Source: Prototheca cutis (Eukaryota > Chlorophyta > Trebouxiophyceae > Chlorellales > Chlorellaceae). From it: a stretch of DNA of 64,000 bases. This document shows, in pieces, positions 10,716 through 22,152 of the stretch; within the stretch, counting starts at the first letter, position 1; every line of letters starts with the position of its first letter. The stretch lies in NCBI GenBank assembly GCA_002897115.2, contig BCIH01000008.1, forward strand, positions 514,591 to 578,590. Direction: 5' to 3'. The notes beneath the pieces are model-generated. The model searched no databases. It was not told the DNA's origin and saw only the letters and a program-made list of their open reading frames with translations. A program made the translations under genes and the position numbers.

Positions 10716-13700
10716 TCATGCCTCCTTCTTGCGGGCGGTAAATTTGGCGGCCCACTCGGCGACAGAGCTTTCCTTGACCAGGGGCGTCAGCTCGCGCTCC
10801 ATCTCACGCTGCTCCTTCGACCCCAGGCTTCCCCAGATGGCGGCGAGGACCTTGGCACCATGCGTGTCGACCCAAACCTTGCACCGGCCACGCAGTCCGT
10901 CACGCCACATGTGCGAGGCCACGGCACGCGCCGCAGCACTGGGCCCCGTGCCGGCGTCGCCCTGCCCAGCCAGCGCCAGCCACCGGAGCGTCCGGCTGCC
11001 ATGCCAGCTGTCCAAGATGTGCTCCTGCGCGGGCCCCGCACCCGCGTCGGCGCCGCCGGCCTCGCCCAGCCGCGGCTCCGCGACCAGCTCTGCCAGAGCT
11101 GTGTGCAGCTTATTCAGCGCCGCATCAGCATTTTCGCCCAGGGCAGCCTTAGGTATGCCACCGGCGGCCACCTCTGCCACCACAGCCGCAGCCGTCGGCA
11201 GGCGCAACAGCATGGAGGCTTCCTCCGTGCACAGCGTGCACAGTGCGGCGCCCAGCCCGCCGGACAGCACCTCGCTCCGTCGCAACTCCGGGTCCTTTTT
11301 GCTCAGCCCAAGCGGGCCCGGCTGCAGCGGCGCAGGGGCCGCGTCATCGTCACCGTCGCCATCGTCACCGTCGTTCTTTTCTTTCTTTTTCCGCGTGTCA
11401 GCTGCGGGCTCCGCGCCGGGCTCCTGCGCGGCGTCCTCGGGCTCGCGGGGGGTCTCGCAGCCAGGGCCACCCCCCGGGCCGTGCTCGTGGCCGGAAGGCG
11501 CGGCGGACGGGGAGTAGATGCGGGGCTTGGGGTGCGCCAGGGCCTGGCAGTCCGGGGGGAGGTACCGGTTGCAGTCGGGGCGCAGAAGCTGCAGGATCAC
11601 CCGGCGGCCGTGCGGGTGCTGCACCAGCTCCCTCAGCTCCTTCTGCGGTGACGATGACGGGGTGTATTATCATCGGAAAAAATCGATGCAAGGAGGAGAT
11701 TTGGTGCAGAGGTTTGGAACGGGCAGCAGGTCGATTGTTCTGCCACCCTTGATTGCTTGATCGCAGCACGGTCCCAGCTGCTCACGAACAATGGATCACC
11801 CGCAGCTGATCAGCAAAACCACTCCAAATAACCTGACAAACACCAAATGGACCCAACCCAGGGCTCTCAGACGCGCGCCGGCAAGCATTGGGGGCTGCCG
11901 GTCAGGGCCGCCCCCGCTGCCGACCCGCTCTTTGTCGACACTCAATCACAGGGGATCAGTCCGCCCGTCGACACCTGGTCTTCACCGAGCAACAAACAAT
12001 TGCATCTTCCATCCCCTCCCCCCAAAGAAACACTGCTTCCCCCACAGGAAACCAGACCTGGAGTTCTGCGGCGACAAACTTCCGTAGCAGCGCGGTGTCA
12101 TCGACGACAGAAAGACAGGTAATGAGGGCCAGGTGCCCCCACTCGTCCTTGGCCATCGATACAACGTGGCCCTTGAGTGCCCTGACGGCCTTCTTCCGAT
12201 CCCGGGGCGTGCCGTGCGCAAAGACGGCCGCCGCGGCGGCAGCGCCATCGCGAGTGTGCACCATGTGCAGCAGGGGCTCGCCCGCCAGGGAAGCTACAGC
12301 ATCGGCGACCACAGAAGCTGGGGCGGCGGCCATGAACTCGGCGACGACACGGTGCACCAACGCTGCGTCCACCAGGTGCTTCTCCACTACCGGCAACACC
12401 GCGGCCGACAGGTGCTGCAGAATCGATGCAGCCTTGGCGCCGTCGACTGCCGCCAGCAGCGCATTCAAACTTGCCGGCGCGTCCTCAAGGCCGTTGAGCG
12501 TGCCGCCTTCAAACAGTCGGTACTCGCGGGCGTAAAACTCCGCCGCCATGGCGTTGCGTGCAGGGTTGGCGCTGGCGCCGTACAGCTCGTCTACGACCTG
12601 CGCCGCTGTCGGGTGCCGCAGCAGCTCGGGGATCCGGCCCTTGAACGCCTTGTGGAACTCTGTTTTGATTGTATTTTGGAAGGATGAATGTCGATGCTCG
12701 CAGCACATTGTGTGCTGTAATGGCTGCCTCACCACATGCATGTAGACGCCAATTGAAGTAACACACACACACAGAAAAAGGGGCTCAAATAGTAACAGCC
12801 CTCAAGGTGGGATGGGTCTTCACCAAAGAAAAAATGTGTAAGCAGCGCTTGGTGTGGCGGCGGCATGCAAGCTGCACACGCCGGATAGCTTCCAAGCACC
12901 GCCCTGGGCATATGCTGTTGCGAGAGTCATGACCGATACTGGGCATGATGGGGGGTGCTGCCGGGCCGGGAGTGTGATCGATAAACCACTCCCCGCCCAG
13001 TGCCACCCGTGGCCCCAGCTCAGTTCTACGCTCCGCAAGAAAAGGGCAAACAATGCAAAAGCAAGAAAAGCTTCAGGCCAACACGCCACCACAGGAAATG
13101 AACATACACATTCCATGGCTTCAAAGTGTTAACTTTTCCTCAACGATTGCAGGCGCACATGTGCATCCGCAAGAGAGTTCAGTAAGATAACGCAGTAGTT
13201 GACATCATCAGCCATGGAACTACGGGCGGTGGCGGTGGTTGTGTGATGTGGGGGAGGTGGAGACCCCATGACCGCGCTCAAAAACTCCACTACCATACCT
13301 TTGAGCTGGGCCTTTGGAGCGGTGGCGATGAGCTTCATGACAACGAAATGGCCATAGGGTGACTTCGCCAGCTCTTGAAGCTTGGGCCGGAGCTCGTCCA
13401 GAACGGTGGCGCGCTGCTGCGCGGAGCCATGCTTGACGCAGGCCTGCACGATGCGGGAGGCGGTGTGCGACCCGGCCAGCTCCGCCAGCTTGCCCTTGAG
13501 CTTGGCCAGGATGGACGTCACCAGTTCGCCGCGACGTGCAGGCTTGACGTCGTGCCGCCGGAGCTCCTCCCACAGCACCGTGGCCTGCTGCACCAGCGTG
13601 AAGTTTGGCCGCACTTTAGCCTTTTTCTCCCGCAACAGTGCCTTGCGCTCCTTGCTGCATGCGTGCAGAGAGACAGGGTGTTTGGGATGCCTTGCAGCAC

Positions 13701-13957
13701 AGGCCCGTCTGTTTGTCTGCCACGCGTAGCACCATACATACATACCAGGGAGGCGTTGAAACCTGTTGCAATAGGTGAGGCCACAAACCCACAAAGTCCC
13801 CAGCAGCCGCGCAACACCCAGCGCACCTGGTCATCGGCGTGGCTGGGGCGGCAGCCTTGGGCGTGGCCGAGCCCATCTTCTGGCGCTTGGCGGCGCCATC
13901 TGGCTTTACTGCAGGTCGCTTCACCCCCTTGGGCGCCAATTTATCCGGTTTCGCCAT
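10716..13957 (-). CDS. PUM3: Pumilio-domain ribosome biogenesis factor PUM3/PUF6
   Basis: Exons 13957-13827, 13654-13299, 12659-12058 and 11642-10716 give 671 aa (human PUM3 is 648). A basic N-terminus (MAKPDKLAPKGVKRP) is followed by the conserved RPNFTLVQQATVLWEELRR, then degenerate PUF repeats such as SHTASRIVQACVKHG and SPYGHFVVMKLI. The C-terminal half is the CPL domain, with YLPPDC near its start and a long Ala-rich helical region. The family is nucleolar, binds nucleic acid non-specifically and is needed for 60S (ITS2) processing. An acidic/lysine stretch (TRKKKEKNDGDDGDGDDD) interrupts the CPL part. It is divergent from U1-70K. The start ATG was chosen as the first ATG before the lysine-rich block; an upstream in-frame TTG is not used. 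Confidence 0.94.
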
Positions 13958-14471
13958 TTCCAACTGAAAGATGCCCTGGGAGCTCGTTGCAGGCAGGGAC
14001 TGCCCTTCGCAATCACTGCTGCATGCTGTGCTCTATATGCCCGCGCTCAACGTCCCTTGCAGCAGGCGAGCAGGCAAAACAAATCTCGATGGCAGCTAAA
14101 GCACAAGCGTAATGGAATGAAATGCGCTGCTTTGACACTGGCTCTACAGTGACTGATTTTTTTGAGGGCAGTGCCGGGCTCCCATTGGCTGGCGGGAAAT
14201 GGCTTGCTGAGGCTCGTCGAAGGATTGGAGCGAGAACTCGGTCCCCCAGCGCATTCCGATGGTGCCTGGTGAGGACATGTCCCCGCACCGATCGCGTTGC
14301 TGCCTATCGTCCTTGTCTGTGTAATGTCTGAGACGAAAATGACCTAGCAAGAATCGGCTGATTGAGGAAGGCTCGCTGGTCGGGAGCCACGGCCTGCTCG
14401 CCATCACTTCAAGCGGAGACCCGCTGCGAGGACTGTGCTGGCTTGTCCAGGGCAAGGCACCTTAGGTCACC
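13958..14471. other. Divergent intergenic region PUM3/U1-70K
   Basis: About 510 bp between two divergent starts; it must contain both promoters. No TATA box or RNA gene is recognisable. Confidence 0.5.
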
Positions 14472-16841
14472 ATGGACATGTTCCAGAAAAAGTGAGTTGC
14501 CGTTGGTGCCTTGGTTGGACTGGCATGCCCGGTGATTGGGAGAGAGACAAGTTTGTCTTGGCCAATGGACGAGCAGTGCTCTGGCAAATGTCCGAGTCCT
14601 TTTTTCACTCTTTGCCTCCCTCACCCCGCTCTCATGACAGGCCAAGCTTCTTGGCTCAGCGCATTGACGAGAAGAACAGGATGAAGGAGAGTGTGACGGG
14701 AGGCCACCGCACGGGGCTGGGGGACAAACTCATGCGCATGTTTGCACCCCGCGAGCCTCTGCGCTATGTGCCCGTGCCTGCTTCCAAGCCCAAGGCCGTA
14801 CCCCTGTCGGGACTGGCAGGCTACACCCAGCATTTTGATGATGCGCCCAGTGTGCCGGCCACCGATGCAGCCGGCGATGCGACCGCGACGCCCGCTCCCG
14901 AGGACCGGTTGTTCCGTAGCCCCGAGCTGGCGCTGCAGGCACGCATCGTTCAGGAGACTAAGGCCGAGCGCGACATCCGTAAGGCGGCAGAGGCCAAGGC
15001 GGCTGCCAGGGAGGCGGCACGGGAGGGCCGCGCGCAGTGGGACCCGGCCAGCGATGCCAACGTGCAGGGCGACCCCCTCCGGACTCTGTTTGTGGGGCGC
15101 CTGGCCTACGAGACCACGGAACGCCGTCTGCGTCGCGAGCTGGAGGAGTTTGGACCCATCCGCAGCATCCGCATAGTCCATGACAAGAACTCAGGTGTGT
15201 GTGTGTGTGTTTTTGGGGGGTTTACCGCGCGGGGGGGGGGGGGGGGCTGGTGCGCACGGTGAGACAGTGGCGCAGCAACGTCATGTGTCCACACCCATCC
15301 ATCCACATCGACAACTCCTCTCAGGCAAGCCCCGGGGCTATGCCTTTGTGGAGTTTGAGCACAAGAACGACATGAAGGAAGCCTACAAAATGGCAGATGG
15401 CCGGAAACTGGACGGAAGGCGCATCATCGTCGACGTCGAGCGTGGTCGGGTCGTCCCCGGATGGTGGGTTCTTTAAGCAATGGGGGATTTGGGTGAGGAT
15501 GTTTCGAAGCTTTTTTCCTGTTTTTATGAAGGGGATGCAGTTTGCCTCGTCAGCTCATCGGGGCCAACAGCTTGATGGTAGTGCACCCCGCCGATCCAAG
15601 AAACGAACGATCGACTGCGCTGTAGGCTGCCCCGGCGATTGGGAGGCGTCAAGGGCGGCGAAAGTCGTGCAGACAGGCTGCCCAAAGACCCCATGCGCCT
15701 CTTTGTCAGACGTATGATCGAGAAACATGTCGAGGACAGGTGAGGGGACTGGCGGGGGCCTGAGTGCTAGGGCGTGCGTGCCGGCTTTCGCAAGGCTGTG
15801 CCGGGGCGAATTCTGGGGCGAGGGTACAGGAGCTGCTGTTGTCGGGTTCTGGTACTGGTCTCAGCAGGTGGCGGCCCGGTCCCTGCGGGCAACACCCCCA
15901 GGACAGCGCGCTTGTGCGTGCACAGGCTGCACCCACCCACCAGCCTGACAAAGGCAGAAATACACCACATCATACCTCGGCAGGGAAAAGGCGCGGCGGG
16001 CTGCAGAGGAGCCTGCGACCGGCGAGGAGCCCCGCGACCGGCCCAGTGCCGAAGCTTCCGAGGACCGGGGCAGGGACCGGTCCCGTGAGCGTGCCTCACG
16101 TGGTGCTGAGTCAATTGACCGGCCCCACTCCCCCGAGCCCGCTGCGGGACGGGAGCGCTTCCGGGACCGCAGCCGCTCGCCCAGCAGCCGGAGGGACCGA
16201 CGGTCACGTGAGGATGACCACGACCATGACCGTCGGCGGCGCGGCAGGGACGAGGACGACGACTACAGCCGGCGGCGGGCGCGGCACGCCGAGGAGGACG
16301 ACCGCAATGGCCGCAACGGCGGCGGGCATGGCTACGCCGCTGGCAGCGACGGCGAGAGCGGCTCCGACCGGGAGGCCGGCGAGCTGCCCCAGCAGAGGTG
16401 CGTGGGGCAGCCAGAAGAAATTTAAATGCAGTGTGTGGGGAGGGCAGACGTGCAGCCCGAAGTTCGCGCATGCCACATGCCGAGCACCGACAAGGTACTG
16501 AGCGCCAGCTGCCCCGATCACCCCAGGGACTACCGGAGCCGGAGCTCGCATTATGACGAGCACGACGACAGCGAGGCACGCGACCGGCCCAGCGACAGGT
16601 GTGCACATGCAGGTGCATGACGCGAGACGCGTGTGCGCCAGGAGACGAGCGAGGGCTGTTGCATGGATGCCCTTGGCAAGAGCTGGGTTGGACAAGGGCG
16701 CTGCCCTGCAACCGCGCTGCCACTGAAGCGTACCCAGGTCACCCCCACGCGACGCACCATTTATGCAGGAAACGGGAGAGGGATGGGAGCTACGACAAGG
16801 GATCAAAGCGGATGCGGGAGAGGGAACAGCTATACGCGTAG
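14472..16841 (+). CDS. SNRNP70: U1 snRNP 70 kDa protein
   Basis: Seven exons (14472-14491, 14641-15194, 15325-15463, 15626-15739, 15984-16397, 16527-16598, 16769-16841) give 461 aa. The N-terminal U1-70K block is present ([15 protein letters not shown]), then one RRM with RNP2 LFVGRLAY and RNP1 [10 protein letters not shown], followed by the diagnostic [12 protein letters not shown] and the [10 protein letters not shown] segment. The C-terminus is an RS/RD/RE-rich tail ending in basic-acidic repeats. The protein binds stem-loop I of U1 snRNA and takes part in 5' splice-site recognition in the nucleus. The first coding exon is only 20 nt (MDMFQK). Intron 2 begins with a GT-rich repeat and contains a G run near 15230-15246. 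Confidence 0.95.
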
Positions 16842-17100
16842 GATTCCCCCTCCCGGAGCTCTAGGCAGTACCTGACCTGATGATTCGAATCCTTCCTCCG
16901 GAAAGGGCGATCACCGTGAAGAGTGTTACCCTGCGCCTTTCGTCAGGACATGGGACGCGGTGGATGTGCTGCTGTAAACTGATGGCGACACATGAATATT
17001 GCTCAAAAATGTCTCGGGAGTGAGAGGCCGAGGGAAAACAGAAGAGGACGGCGCAAGGAGAGGGTCGGGTGTGCACGGGACCCCTCCGGAAGGACATACC

Positions 17101-18689
17101 ATGGCAAGCTTCTTCAACTTCTCAAAGTGAGTGGCGTTCACGGGATGGGCGCGACATGTGATCCCATTCAATGCGCTCATGGCCAGCGGCGAACGCTCCC
17201 CCGTGCAGGAAGGGCGGGACGTTCCGATCAGTTAAGACGGTCCCTGTCGGCAGCAAGGTGAGGGTCCTGGCCTGCTGGTGCACGCGCATGCGGCATGATC
17301 TGGAGCGGAATCGGCACCCATTCATGTTTCTAGGTCACACGTGCAGGGTCTGACGCTCAAGCAGCACATCGAGCACACGCTCGGGACCAGCACCATCGAG
17401 GAGGCCATCCGCCTGCCGCCTGGTCCGATCTGGGGGCCGGGGTTTGGGGGCTTTGGGGATCAGGGCTCCCGCAGCACATCCCTGCCTTGCCTGAATGCGG
17501 CACTCCGGAGCGCCAACTTGTCTACCGCAAATCACCACTTTCCGCAGGCGAGGATCTGAACGAATGGCTGGCGGTGAACACGGTGTTCTTCTACAATGCG
17601 CTCAACGTGCTGTACCAGGTGCTGGATGAGACGCTCTGTACGGCCCAGCGCTGTCCCACCATGTCTGCTGGATCACAGGTCTGTTGGCTGGCTGTGGGGT
17701 GTGGTGGGACAGGGGGCATGTCAGGCAGCCTTGAACTGGGTGCTTCACTGGTGTTGGAAGGTGCTGCCGCGGCCGTGACAACCCAACAAAACACCCGGGT
17801 CCATGCAGTTTGAGTATCTTTGGGCGGATGGCATCAAGGTTCGGACGCCACAAAAGCTGCCTGCGCCTGCATACATCAATGCCCTGTTTGACTGGGTGGA
17901 GGAGCAGGTGGGTTGGTCGAGCGTGCGCTGAACCGGCATGCCTTGGGGCCGGGCAGCAGGGGAGAAAGTTGTTGTTGGAGCTTGGCAGCTGATGTGCACC
18001 TGCTGATCCACGGGCCCTCTTGCTCCACTCGGCAGCCATTGGCCACACCCCAATGCCCCGGGGCAGCTCCACCTATTTTGATGTTGCAGATGCAGGGGAC
18101 GAAACACAAATTCCCGTCTCCTCGCGCCCGCAGTTGGACAACCCGGCCGTCTTCCCGCAGCGGTACGGCGCCGCCTTCCCCCGTGACTTTCTTTCCACTG
18201 TCAAGACCATCCTCAAACGACTCTTCCGAGTCTACGCCCACATCTACCACTCCCACTTTCGGTGTGTGCATGTTTTGAGAAGAGAGGAGGGGGGATGAAA
18301 AGACAGTGGCCCTGCAGGACTGACGTTCAGGTGCACTGGCTTCAGCTCAGAGACATCCCTCAACACGACCCCCACCCCGTAAAGCCCATCGAATGCAACA
18401 CTTGTTCCGTAGGCAAATACAGCGGCTGGAGCTGGAGCCTCACCTCCACACCTGCTTCAAGCACTTTGTGCTCTTTGTCAAGGTGCTTGGCGGGTCGGTC
18501 TTGGATTTCCTCTGAGGACCAGGGATGCGTTGCCCGTCTTGTGCAGGAGTGGATTGTCTGTTTTCCAGGGGCAGTCGAGTCCCCAGCAGCCATGCCCCGG
18601 CCACCACTGAAACTCCGCAGGGGAACAATCTGGTAGCGAATCAGGAGCTGGCGCCACTGAAGGAGCTCATAGACAAACTTACACGATAG
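17101..18689 (+). CDS. MOB1: MOB1 kinase activator
   Basis: Eight exons (17101-17126, 17209-17257, 17347-17422, 17548-17678, 17809-17907, 18134-18261, 18413-18482, 18621-18689) give 215 aa, the normal MOB1 length. Family signatures run through it: GEDLNEWLAVNTVFFYN, CPTMSAG, WADGIK, FPRDFLSTVKTILKRLFRVY, AHIYHSHF and ELAPLKELIDKL. The zinc ligands expected in MOB1 are visible as C...C in LCTAQRCPTM and the two histidines of HIYHSH. MOB1 binds and activates NDR/LATS kinases and acts in mitotic exit and growth control. It follows U1-70K on the same strand after 259 bp. Confidence 0.96.
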
Positions 18690-19243
18690 GACTCTGTGAC
18701 CCCGTCCCTGTCTAAACTCATTCCTCGCCGTGTTTGACCCGGAGCAAGCTACAGACGCGGCTGCTTGCTCGGCTGTCTGTGTTTCGCAGCGCCCCTCTGT
18801 CCTGACCAGGTGCTCCCTACTCTGGGAGAAAAGACATGTTACATTCTTCTTCTTCTTCTTCTTCACATGCATGCCGGCCAGGCGGACAAAGGCGCACTCA
18901 GAACAAGCGCCAGGCAGCCATCGGGCATGCCTGGAGACATCGTGCAGCCACGTGGAAGGACTCGGGCACAGCAGCGGGGGGGGGGGGGGGGGGGGGGACA
19001 TCTACAGCACAAGAGTCTTCAAGGAGGAAAGGCAAATGCGAGCCAAAGGGCAAAAAAAGAATACAGGAAGTGATGGGGCACTGTGGTGGCACTATTGAGG
19101 CAGCCGGACGCAGTGTCGCCCTCCAACATGGAGGGCCCATCCGCTGGCTCACCTCCCCAACACGCACGCCAAAGACATCCACCAGTAAACACCACCCCTC
19201 CTGAAAGACGATCATGGCAGCAGTCACATCAGCCCTGCAGTGC
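18690..19243. other. Convergent intergenic region MOB1/APR
   Basis: About 550 bp between two converging genes, holding both 3' ends. It contains (TTC)7 at 18844-18864 and a 22-nt poly-G run. No gene is seen. Confidence 0.55.
18976..18997. repeat. Poly-G tract, 22 nt
   Basis: An uninterrupted run of 22 G on the plus strand in the convergent region between MOB1 and APS reductase. Confidence 0.97.
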
Positions 19244-20100
19244 TCAGTGCTTGCCTGTGAGGGCATCGACCCAGAGCTGCAGGGACTCGACGTCGCGGCG
19301 CTCCGAGGGGTAGGTGATGTATCCCGACGTGGTCTTTGGCAGCAGGACAACGGTGGGGAAGGTCTTGAGTCCGAACGCATCAGCAACAAACTCACGCTCA
19401 ATGTCTGCCTGGAACTTGGCCACCGTCACGTCCGTCCCCGCCAGGGACTCTGCCAGTTGTGCATAGGCAGCCTCCATGGCCTGGCAAAACGGGCACCAGG
19501 GGGCATAGAGCACGACCAACGTGTGGGCGTCACGGGCCCCAGGGTTGTCGAGCAATCCCTGGAGCTGGGTGCGATCGAGCGTCTGGACGGCGCCCTCGCG
19601 CCAGAGATCGACGGCGGCGGCTTCCCTCGCGGCCTGCTCCTGCGCGCTGCGCTTGACGTTGCCCGAGTGCAGACCGCACTCCTTTTGCGTGGCGTCCTCC
19701 CACCACCACCGCCCCTCGCGCTCGTGCTGGTTGGGCAGCACGGGCCGCGTGCAGGGCTCGCAGCCGATGGACACGTAGCCCTGCGCATGCAGTGTGTTGG
19801 TCGGGACACCCATGGCCCGGAGGAAGGCCCACACCTCGCGCCCACTCATGTTTGTCAGCGGGTTGTACTTGATCAGGGAACCGGGGCCGCCGGTGGTCCC
19901 CTCAAACACAGGGTCGACTTGCACCACGGGCACCTCTTGCCGTGTCCCCGGCGACTGATCCTTGCGCTGACCTGTGATCCAGGCCTTGAGCCCGGACAGC
20001 TGTCGCCGGAGCGGGCGGACCTTGCGCACGCGGCAGCACTCGCCGTGCCCGTCCTCGTAAAAGGAAAACAGACCCTTCTCACGTACAAGGTCCATCACCT

Positions 20101-20164
<64 letters not shown>

Positions 20165-21206
20165 CGCGCGCGCGCCCATTGACTGATGATGGGAGATTAA
20201 ATAGGGTCAGGATTCGTCCACAAAAGGGAAACCCATTCCCATCCCACTCTCCTACACCGCACCTGGGCATCTGGAAAGGTGTACTCGATCTTGATGCCAT
20301 AGTGCTTCTCCACCGCTGCAAACACACGGTATGTCTCGGGGTTGAGGCGTCCCGTGTCCAGACTGTGAGATTGTTTGGTTCGATGGAATTGGTCATGGTG
20401 GTTGAACAGGTGGTGTCCTGCCTCGGAAATACCCCCAGCTGCTGCAACGGGACCACACCTGTCAACAGTTCGCTAAACAGAAAAACACACACAAATGCAT
20501 GCAGCTGTCAAACCGGCTACAATGCACTCCCCACCTAAAGACGCGATAGGGCCGCCCCGTCAGGTGAGCATACTCGATCAGAGCCACGTCCTCTGCACCC
20601 GACCAGGCAATCGCAATCTCATCGCCAAATGTCGCCAGCGCCTGAGAGGATTGGAGAGGGATTGGATGGTAGCATTAGTCACCTATGCATGACGGCTTGC
20701 GGCCCTAGAACTGTGGTCCAACAAGTAATGCGGCCTTCGCCTTCCCTGCACCAACAACGCACATGATCCATGATTTCCAGGGGCGACTTGTTGCCGAGGT
20801 TCAGAGCCACGCTTTTCCAGTTGAGCTCTGTCGCAGGGTTGCTGGGAGCGACAGGGGCCTCCAGCTGCAGCGTGTGTGTTTGTGGGGGGTGCTCAGAAGA
20901 CCTCGCACACATGAAGAGTCGTCCTCCAGAACCCTCGCAAGATTACAGCACAAAACAGCACATGCGTCACTTCAGAGCCCAACCATCCTTGAACAAATTC
21001 ACACATATTAAACTGCTCCCGTGCATCATCAAGCAAACCCTCGCAGCGCGCAGACGCACCGTGGCGCTGGCAGACGTGATCGTCTGCGGCGCAGAGTGGC
21101 GGCGAGCTTGCCGATCCCTCTGGCTTTGAACTGCCCTTGCGGGGGCCTTTGGCGTCACCCTCCGTGCATGAAGCCCAGATGGGCCCGCAAGCGCGGTTGT
21201 AAGTGT
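19244..21206 (-). CDS. APR: Adenylyl-sulfate (APS) reductase, plastid type; first exon not found
   Basis: Exons 21206-21060 (transit-peptide-like, Arg/Ser/Ala-rich), 20864-20763, 20641-20535, 20362-20263 and 20101-19244 encode 437 residues downstream of an unplaced start exon. The reductase domain has [31 protein letters not shown], the cluster-linked cysteines in [14 protein letters not shown] and CEPCTRP, and the catalytic KECGLH. A C-terminal thioredoxin-fold domain carries [13 protein letters not shown], the CPFC site of plant-type APR with glutaredoxin-like activity. The enzyme reduces APS to sulfite in the plastid sulfate assimilation pathway. The last intron ends in a (CA)27 microsatellite that supplies the acceptor (see repeat entry). 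An acceptor at 21209-21207 implies an upstream exon; I could not identify it with confidence. Confidence 0.93.
20103..20174. repeat. (TG)27(CG)9 microsatellite at an APR splice acceptor
   Basis: Plus strand reads (TG)27 from 20103 to 20156, then (CG)9 to 20174. On the APR sense strand this is (CG)9(CA)27 directly followed by G, so the intron ends ...CACACACAG and the exon starts GAGGTGATG. Alternating purine-pyrimidine of this length can adopt Z-DNA. Confidence 0.95.
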
Positions 21207-22152
21207 CTGCGAGGAACAATAAGAGGGCAGCAGGGTTCTCGACCGCGTCAAACAGGCTCGTGCTAGTACGTTGCAGCCCTGCCCACTACACCAAACGACT
21301 ATCTTGCGCTCGCCTGAGTCTGCATGGTGTCCTGTGGCGTCTACGAGCAAAGATAAGTGGGTAAGAATCGTTTCCAGCCTCCGACTGTTCTGGTGCATAA
21401 GTGGGGGAGGATCACGGCCCCGCTCACGTGGGGGTGGGAACGCTGTTCCGGCAAATCCCCGGCAAATCGGGAAGAGAGTGCAGCCAGTCAGGACGGCAGC
21501 CGATCCCGGCTCGACCACCACAAGGATTTCGCAACCATGTTCGATAGTGATGTCTGGCCATTTGTGTACATGTTCAATCGAGCATTCCAACAAGCTGCTG
21601 TGTTTTGTCCATGACTTGTCCGACGCGTACAGTCCCGCCTGGGAGGACAAGGTGTCGCTGGTGGCTCAGCTCGTGACAGGCAGGTGCGGCCACTCCTGCC
21701 AGCCTCTATCTTGAATTACCTTTTGTATATTCATGTTATATGAATGGAATTTGATTCTGAATGTTTGCTGCACTCGGAATGCGGTGGATAGGTCGAGTGT
21801 CGGGGTCCGAAGGCCATCCCCCGTTACAAGGAATGAAGCCGCACATTGGCAGCCTGGTATTCGCCTCCCTGTGGCCTGGAGCCCATGGCACGGGGGGTCC
21901 AGTCCCCAAGCACACATGCTGCAGTGATGGATGCGTCACCATGCCCCGTTGCATGCAGCATGGGCAGCATGCCTGATGCAATCCTTTGTCTGCCGTTCTT
22001 GCAGGGCAGACGGACGCTACTGGTGAGGAGTCTCAGCAGGCCAAGGTTACATCACACCCAATCCACAATACTCTCGAGCGCCGCACCAGTGCATGATTCA
22101 ATGCCGTGTTCGCCAGTAGCTGCCCGACAGCTGCCCGACCGCCGGCTCACCG
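21207..22152. other. Region upstream of APR and downstream of the Nudix gene
   Basis: About 950 bp. It must hold the APR promoter and missing first exon and the Nudix 3' UTR. On the minus strand the APR exon frame stays open upstream to about 21650, so an unspliced start (for example an ATG near 21396) is possible. No other gene is supported. Confidence 0.45.

Noticed and set aside
16875..16905. tRNA B-box-like GATTCGAATCC
   Set aside because: No matching A box, acceptor stem or anticodon arm can be folded around it.
20104..20538. Cys/Val and Arg/Ala repeat protein over the TG/CG microsatellite
   Set aside because: Low-complexity translation of the repeat; the region is an APR intron.
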